Source: an uncultured Acetobacter sp. (GTDB lineage: Bacteria; Pseudomonadota; Alphaproteobacteria; Acetobacterales; Acetobacteraceae). Taken from it: a stretch of DNA of 10,477 nt. The DNA lies in NCBI GenBank assembly GCA_937900755.1, contig CALCDN010000174.1, forward strand, positions 1 through 10,477, given 5' to 3'. Below, in pieces: positions 6,341 to 10,477 of this stretch (position 1 is its first letter; each line of letters begins with the position of its first letter). The notes beneath the pieces are model-generated. The model saw only the letters and a program-made list of their open reading frames with translations. It made no database searches and was not told the origin of the DNA. The position numbers and the translations under genes are program-made.

Positions 6341-8356
6341 ATGGTATCGCAACCTTCTCAACTCCAGCATCACTATCCAAGATTTTGGCCGTTGAACAGG
6401 ATTGCGGTTAACATCCTGCTCGATGGCGCGCTGGCGGCGCTGGCGGCCCCCGTGGCCCGTTGGCTGGCGGCCCCGCAGGATGGCCTGCTCCATCCGCTGT
6501 GGTTTTTGGCCGGAGGGGGCGTTTCGCTGGCGGTGAGCGGGGTTCCGTTCAGAATACCGCAACAGTATTGGCGTTTTTCCGGTGTTTCGGACCTGCTGGG
6601 CATTGCGGGCGCGTCCATGGCCAGCGCCGCATTGTTTTCCGTGGCGCTGGTGTGGGCTGGGTTTCCCCTGCCCAGCGAGACATTTCCCATTATCTATGCG
6701 CTGGTTCTGCTGGTCCTGCTGGGTGGGTCGCGCGTGTCGCACCGTCTGGCGCACAGGCTTGTAGCGCGGCGGGCGGACCGGCAACGGGTGGTGCTGATCG
6801 GGACGGCAACGGCGGCTGACCTCTACCTCATGGCGCTCGAGCGCAACCATGAGATGAAAATTCGTATTGTGGGCCTGGTAGGGTTGAAGCAGCAGGCGGC
6901 CCAGCGGATTCAGAACGTGCCGATTCTGGGGCCTGTCAAGGATATTGCCCTCATTTTGGAACGGATGCGCAAGGCGGCCCTTCTGCCCGAAGCCCTGGTG
7001 GTGACGGACCCCACATTCAAGGGGCAGGCGCTCAGCCATGTGCTGGATGTGGCGGCCGAGTATGGCATTGCCGTGCTCAGAACACCGGTAATGACGGAGT
7101 TGACCCCCGCAGACCAGGTGCTTTTGCGGCCTATCCCGATTGAAGACCTGCTGAACCGCCCGCAGGTGCCGCTCGATCATGCGGGTATGGAGCGCCTGAT
7201 CAGGCATCGTACGGTGCTGGTTACGGGGGCCGGGGGGACAATCGGCTCCGAACTGGTGCGCCAGATTGCCCGGCTTGGTCCTGCCTGCCTTGTTCTGCTC
7301 GACCACGGTGAATTCGCGCTTTGGCAGATAGATGTGGAACTGGCCGACTGCGCACCGAACATTCCGCGCGAGATGGTTGTGGCCGATGTGCGTGACGAGG
7401 CGCGGATGAACGCCGTTATGGCGCATTTCAGGCCTGATCTGGTGTTCCATGCCGCAGCGCTCAAGCATGTGCCGATCGTGGAGGCCAACCCGGCGGAGGG
7501 AGTGCTGACCAATGTGCACGGCACAAGGGTGGTGGCTGATGCCGCGTCCCGGCATGGGGCGGCGGCCATGGTGGTTATTTCCACGGACAAGGCCGTCAAT
7601 CCATCCAGCCTGATGGGGGCCTCCAAACGTGCGGCGGAAATGTACTGCCAGGCACTCGACATTCAGGCCCGCTCGGCGGAGCAGGGCGGGGGCATGCGCT
7701 GTATTACGGTCCGGTTTGGCAATGTGCTGGGCTCAACCGGTTCTGTTGTGCCCCTGTTCCGGCGGCAGTTGGAGCGGGGCGGACCGCTGACCGTGACCCA
7801 CCCGGAAATGCGGCGCTATTTCATGACCGTGCCTGAAGCCGTGGGGCTTGTTCTGCAGGCCAGTGTTCGTGGCACGTCCGGTGTGAAGGCGACCGGCACG
7901 GACGACCTGCTCCTCCATGGCGGCATTTTTGTGCTGGATATGGGGGAGCCGGTTAAAATTGTGGACCTGGCCCGGCAGATGGTGCGTCTGGCGGGGCTGA
8001 AACTGGATGAGGATATCGCCATCCACTTTACCGGCCTGCGGGCGGGGGAAAAATTGTACGAGGAGCTGTTCCACGGGCGCGAGGCCCCGGTGCCGACCGA
8101 CGCGCCAGGCCTGCTCATGGCTACGCCGCGCGTGGTCGAACTGGCGGATGTGCGGACCGCCGTGGACCAGATTACCGCCCAGGCCCGGAGTGGAGATGTG
8201 CAGGCTGCCCTGCGCACTCTGTGCTTGCTGGTGCCCGAGTTCGACCATAACCCCAATGGAGAAGTGCGCGACCTGACCCCGGCTGGTGCAAAACCCGCCG
8301 GTGCTGTAAGGAGCGAACAGATAAAGACCGAGGGTACGGAGCAGATGGCACCATGA
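6341..8356 (+). CDS. Membrane-anchored UDP-HexNAc 4,6-dehydratase (WbpM/CapD type)
   Basis: This protein has 671 residues (679 if GTG 6317 is used). Residues about 20-130 are four hydrophobic membrane segments, about 145-250 are a nucleotide-binding-like linker domain, and from 290 there is an extended SDR domain (polysaccharide biosynthesis type, as in WbpM, CapD, PglF). The NAD-binding loop TGAGGTIG is at 295-302. The catalytic stretch STDKAVNPSSLMGASK (414-429) has Met425 where classical SDRs have Tyr, giving the S-M-K triad known for long WbpM-type enzymes. RFGNVLGSTGSVVP (458-471), RRYFM (491-495) and GLRAGEKLYEEL (565-576) are also typical. The expected reaction is UDP-GlcNAc to UDP-4-keto-6-deoxy-HexNAc at the inner membrane. 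Its stop overlaps the aminotransferase start by 4 bases (ATGA), so the two are probably translationally coupled and act in sequence. The C-terminal 30 residues are a variable tail. Confidence 0.92.
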   Translation: MVSQPSQLQHHYPRFWPLNRIAVNILLDGALAALAAPVARWLAAPQDGLLHPLWFLAGGGVSLAVSGVPFRIPQQYWRFSGVSDLLGIAGASMASAALFSVALVWAGFPLPSETFPIIYALVLLVLLGGSRVSHRLAHRLVARRADRQRVVLIGTATAADLYLMALERNHEMKIRIVGLVGLKQQAAQRIQNVPILGPVKDIALILERMRKAALLPEALVVTDPTFKGQALSHVLDVAAEYGIAVLRTPVMTELTPADQVLLRPIPIEDLLNRPQVPLDHAGMERLIRHRTVLVTGAGGTIGSELVRQIARLGPACLVLLDHGEFALWQIDVELADCAPNIPREMVVADVRDEARMNAVMAHFRPDLVFHAAALKHVPIVEANPAEGVLTNVHGTRVVADAASRHGAAAMVVISTDKAVNPSSLMGASKRAAEMYCQALDIQARSAEQGGGMRCITVRFGNVLGSTGSVVPLFRRQLERGGPLTVTHPEMRRYFMTVPEAVGLVLQASVRGTSGVKATGTDDLLLHGGIFVLDMGEPVKIVDLARQMVRLAGLKLDEDIAIHFTGLRAGEKLYEELFHGREAPVPTDAPGLLMATPRVVELADVRTAVDQITAQARSGDVQAALRTLCLLVPEFDHNPNGEVRDLTPAGAKPAGAVRSEQIKTEGTEQMAP

Positions 8357-9489
8357 GCAGTTCAGACAACAGGCCCATTGCGTTTCTTGATCTTGCAGCC
8401 CAGCAAAAGCGCATGGAGCCAGCGCTCCGCCAGCGCCTGGACGCTGTTCTGGCCCATTGCCGCTTTGTCATGGGGCCGGAGGTCGCAGAGCTTGAGGGCC
8501 GTCTGGCGGCATGGTGTGGCGCGCGTGAATGTGTGGGCGTGTCCTCCGGCACGGATGCGCTCCAGATTGTCATGATGGCCGAAGGTATTGGCCGGGGTGA
8601 TGCGGTATTCCTGCCCGCCTTTACCTACACGGCCACGGCGGAAGTGCCTCTGGTGCTGGGGGCAACACCGGTTTTTGTGGATGTGGACCCCAAAACCTTC
8701 CAGATTGACCCGGCCCATCTGCGCAGCCGTATTCAGGCCGTGCGGGCGGCGGGCAAGCTGCGGCCACGCGCCATTGTGGGGGTGGACCTGTTTGGCCAGC
8801 CCGCACCCTGGCCGGAGTTGCGGGCCATTGCCGCAGAGGAAGACCTGTTTCTCATGGCCGATTGCGCGCAGTCCTTTGGGGCGGAACTGGCGGGCAAGGC
8901 GCTGGGGCGCGAGGCCGTGGCCACAACCCTGTCCTTTTTTCCCTCCAAGCCATTGGGCGGGTATGGAGATGGCGGCGCGATTTTGACGGATGACCCCGAG
9001 CGCGCGGCCCTGTACCGCTCCTTGCGCACACATGGCGAGGGCACCAGCCGGTACGAGGTCCTGCGCACTGGCATGAATGGCCGACTGGATACCCTGCAGG
9101 CCGCCGTGCTGCTCGCCAAGCTGGATAGTTTCAAGGAGGAACTGGCCCGGCGGGAGAGCATAGCCAGCCAGTATGACGCCGGGCTGGGAGCGTTCGTGCA
9201 GGTGCCTGCGCGCGTGGCCAACAGCGCGAGTGCGTGGGCTATTTACGCCATATTGCTGGCCAGCACAGCCGAGCGGGACACGCTTCAGGCGCGCCTGAAG
9301 GACAAGGGCGTGCCTTCCGCCATTTACTACCCTTTGCCCTTGCATAAACAGCCAGCCTACCGTGACCACCATGATGGAACGGCGCTCCCTGTTTCCGAAG
9401 ACCTGGCGCGGCGGATTCTGGCCCTGCCCATTCACCCGGAACTGACAAACCAAGACATCGCGCGCGTGATTGCGGCCGTAACAGGGTAA
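8353..9489 (+). CDS. PLP-dependent sugar aminotransferase (DegT/DnrJ/EryC1/StrS family)
   Basis: This 378-residue fold-type I PLP enzyme transfers an amino group, usually from glutamate, to a keto sugar nucleotide. Visible features are the phosphate-binding SSGTDAL (64-70), the pyridine-ring Asp170 in MADCAQSFGA, the Schiff-base Lys199 in SFFPSKPLGGYGDGGAI, and the substrate-site stretch MNGRLDTLQAAVLLAKL (241-257). Length is normal for the family. Several stretches (VMGPEVAELE, SFFPSKPLG, RLDTLQAA, HKQPAY) closely recall WbpE, a C3 aminotransferase of UDP-3-keto-GlcNAcA, from memory only. Yet the partner here is a 4,6-dehydratase, which predicts a 4-keto substrate and a UDP-4-amino-4,6-dideoxy-HexNAc product. 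The regiochemistry is therefore open. It is the second gene of the operon, with start ATG 8353 inside the dehydratase stop overlap; the next gene follows after 11 bases. Confidence 0.92.
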   Translation: MSSSDNRPIAFLDLAAQQKRMEPALRQRLDAVLAHCRFVMGPEVAELEGRLAAWCGARECVGVSSGTDALQIVMMAEGIGRGDAVFLPAFTYTATAEVPLVLGATPVFVDVDPKTFQIDPAHLRSRIQAVRAAGKLRPRAIVGVDLFGQPAPWPELRAIAAEEDLFLMADCAQSFGAELAGKALGREAVATTLSFFPSKPLGGYGDGGAILTDDPERAALYRSLRTHGEGTSRYEVLRTGMNGRLDTLQAAVLLAKLDSFKEELARRESIASQYDAGLGAFVQVPARVANSASAWAIYAILLASTAERDTLQARLKDKGVPSAIYYPLPLHKQPAYRDHHDGTALPVSEDLARRILALPIHPELTNQDIARVIAAVTG

Positions 9490-9500
9490 GAAAGAGTAGT

Positions 9501-9968
9501 ATGATGCGGAAAGAAACGGCGTTTATCATTGGTTTTCTGGTTTTAACCATAAGTACATCGGTTGCGATCTGGACCTTTGCCTTACCCAATTTCAAGCCTG
9601 TTTCGTTTCCGCAGGTGGCCAGTGGCGTGATTGATGTGGGGCCCATGCACCATCAGCGCCCCCTGGAGGCGGACGAAGTGGCCGATGTGAACAAGTGGCT
9701 TTCGGGCCACCAGTCCGGCTGGGGGCCGTTGAGCCGCACGCCGCCGTCATCTGGGGATTCGCATCTGCTACTCAAGGACTCCCAGGGCAAGGATGTGCTC
9801 ACCATGACCTTGTGGACCGGCATTAGTGCTGCGGACTGGAATGCAACGGTTTTTGTGGAATCTCCCGATGGGTCATGGGTGCGTTCGGAAACATTTTCCA
9901 ACAAGGACTTCGCGCCATTGCGCATGATGGTTGACCGCTACCCGTTCAAACATTCCAGCTTTCCGTAA
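9501..9968 (+). CDS. Small single-pass membrane protein of unknown function
   Basis: This protein has 155 residues (154 if ATG 9504 is used). Residues 6-28 (TAFIIGFLVLTISTSVAIWTFAL) form one transmembrane helix or uncleaved signal anchor after a short basic start (MMRK). The remaining roughly 125 residues should lie in the periplasm. They contain LEADEVADVNKWLSGHQSGWGPL (55-77), then a stretch predicted as beta strands (SHLLLKDSQGKDVLTMTLW and ATVFVESPDGSWVRSETF), then DFAPLRMMVDRYP. The helix followed by strands ending at FSNKDFAPLR suggests a small folded sensor-like or accessory domain, but I do not recognise a named family. It follows the aminotransferase stop by 11 bases, so co-transcription is likely and a role in the same surface-glycan process is a guess. 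The ribosome binding site (AAGAAAGAG, 9489-9497) is weak, consistent with coupling to the gene before it. A strong hairpin follows 24 bases after the stop. Confidence 0.75.
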   Translation: MMRKETAFIIGFLVLTISTSVAIWTFALPNFKPVSFPQVASGVIDVGPMHHQRPLEADEVADVNKWLSGHQSGWGPLSRTPPSSGDSHLLLKDSQGKDVLTMTLWTGISAADWNATVFVESPDGSWVRSETFSNKDFAPLRMMVDRYPFKHSSFP

Positions 9969-10237
9969 GCTTGCCTTTGTGGCCCGTGTAAAGCCCATGG
10001 TTGCAGAAGCAGCCATGGGCCGGATTGGCGGGTCATATAAAATTTATGGACCCATATGCCGGTGTTTGCCGGACGGGATTGTTAAAAAGGCACTCCCGCA
10101 TAGAACAGAATAGATATTCGTTGCCTGAACCGTTCAAATTTGTTCCCCGCGCAGTAAAGAGTTGATCTGCAAGAGGTGGTTTGGGGCATGGTGTAGGTTT
10201 ATGTTGTGTTTTTCCTGTTGATAAAAGCAAGACGGCC
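9969..10237. other. Intergenic stretch of 269 bases
   Basis: Apart from the hairpin at 9993-10020 I see no convincing gene here. Composition falls from GC-rich to AT-rich toward the right. TATAAA at 10036-10041 lies within an imperfect dyad (CATA...TATG, 10034-10048) but has no -35 at a proper distance. A promoter for the next gene is expected within this stretch but cannot be placed. Confidence 0.4.
9993..10020 (+). terminator. Strong hairpin after the sugar operon, without T-tract
   Basis: GCCCATGG (9993-10000), one T-G wobble, and TGC pair with GCA and CCATGGGC (10013-10020) around an AGAA loop, giving a continuous 12-bp stem. The sequence after it is CGGATTGGCG, with no T-run, so intrinsic termination would be inefficient. 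Its place just after the last operon gene fits an mRNA 3' end formed by processing or Rho. Confidence 0.5.
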
Positions 10238-10477
10238 ATGAATAAGATAATTATAAATTCAAGACAGATAATCGTTTTCTTTATATTTGTTTTTTCTTTT
10301 TCGGTCGTTGTTTTTTTTGATCAGCAAATGTTTAATGATGGCGATGTGTTCATGCATGTCGCCGCAGGACAGTGGATTTTATCGCACCACGCGGTCCCCC
10401 ATATTGATCCGTTTTCCTACAGTTTTGCCGGTGTGCCTTGGGTGGCGCATGAATGGCTCTCGGAACTTCTGGTGGGG
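10238..10477 (+). CDS. Large membrane protein, N-terminal 80 residues only (possible GT-C-like)
   Basis: The frame is open from ATG 10238 to the right edge. Residues about 9-27 form a very hydrophobic Ile/Phe/Val transmembrane helix. What follows is a putative first extracytoplasmic loop with acidic residues D34 and D36 (FNDGDVFMHVAAGQWIL), then VPHIDPFSYSFAGVPWVAHEWLSELL (53-78). The pattern GDxxxHxxxGxWIL...PxxDPFSYxxxGxPWxxHEWLxE is one I know from large multi-pass bacterial proteins of unknown function, some of which are suspected GT-C glycosyltransferases with a catalytic Asp in the first loop. A role in surface glycan synthesis would suit the neighbours but is inferred. The first codons are strikingly AT-rich compared with the genes to the left. 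There is no clear ribosome binding site; no other start codon lies in frame nearby upstream. Confidence 0.7.
   Translation, partial: MNKIIINSRQIIVFFIFVFSFSVVVFFDQQMFNDGDVFMHVAAGQWILSHHAVPHIDPFSYSFAGVPWVAHEWLSELLVG

Noticed and set aside
6305..7555. A 416-codon minus-strand open frame opposite the dehydratase
   Set aside because: It opposes the membrane and SDR parts of a well-supported gene; the product is Arg/His/Gln-rich without motifs.
7595..7645. Met425 in place of the catalytic Tyr as evidence of an inactive dehydratase
   Set aside because: Long membrane-bound WbpM-type dehydratases are known to use an S-M-K triad, so this is the expected form.
8353..8356. The ATGA overlap of dehydratase and aminotransferase as a frameshift or gene fusion
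   Set aside because: Both proteins are full length for their families; a 4-base stop/start overlap is a normal sign of translational coupling.
8362..9453. A 363-codon minus-strand open frame opposite the aminotransferase
   Set aside because: It covers nearly the same span as a complete PLP enzyme with its Schiff-base lysine; it is a shadow frame.
10033..10239. A 68-codon minus-strand frame in the last intergenic region, as a possible small gene
   Set aside because: It has no ribosome binding site or recognisable pattern, and its start abuts the start of the membrane protein gene on the other strand.

Overview
The window is GC-rich bacterial DNA that looks like an alphaproteobacterium, most plausibly an acetic acid bacterium (Acetobacteraceae). 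This rests on the gene families (a SUV3-like helicase, an M17 aminopeptidase, polysaccharide genes) and on composition; no taxonomic marker such as rRNA is present. Seven genes are complete or nearly so, and two run off the edges (helicase at the left, membrane protein at the right). I see no tRNA, rRNA, CRISPR array, insertion sequence, integrase or attachment site.

Left part (1-4583), housekeeping. A SUV3-type RNA helicase lies on the minus strand and runs off the left edge into an almost pure G/C tract that may be an assembly artefact. Sixty-one bases away and divergent is an M17 leucyl aminopeptidase with all metal and catalytic residues intact. It ends in a coding-region stem-loop, followed by an AT-rich 170-base intergenic region with an inverted repeat. 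A small MarR-family winged-helix regulator comes next.

Middle (4584-5248). After the regulator there is a long rod-like hairpin with a T-tract, a leader of about 100 bases with several small inverted repeats, and a secreted 147-residue protein of unknown function. This protein gene converges on the next gene, with a small GC-rich hairpin at the junction.

Right part (5249-10477), surface polysaccharide or glycoconjugate synthesis. A minus-strand polyprenyl-phosphate HexNAc-1-phosphate transferase (MraY/WecA/WbpL family) diverges from a plus-strand operon. That operon holds a membrane-anchored WbpM/CapD-type nucleotide-sugar 4,6-dehydratase, a DegT/WbpE-type PLP aminotransferase overlapping it by 4 bases, and 11 bases later a small single-pass membrane protein of unknown function. 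The natural reading is that the dehydratase and aminotransferase make a UDP-amino-dideoxy sugar that the transferase, or another one outside the window, loads onto undecaprenyl phosphate. After a hairpin and 269 bases without a convincing gene, a multi-pass membrane protein begins at the right edge; its first 80 residues resemble the first extracytoplasmic loop of large uncharacterised, possibly GT-C-like, proteins.

I found no clear new defence or mobile system. The most interesting items are the structured intergenic RNA-like elements (3948-3991, 4041-4078, 4619-4687, 4720-4763, 9993-10020), the two proteins of unknown function, and the unresolved product of the dehydratase/aminotransferase pair.
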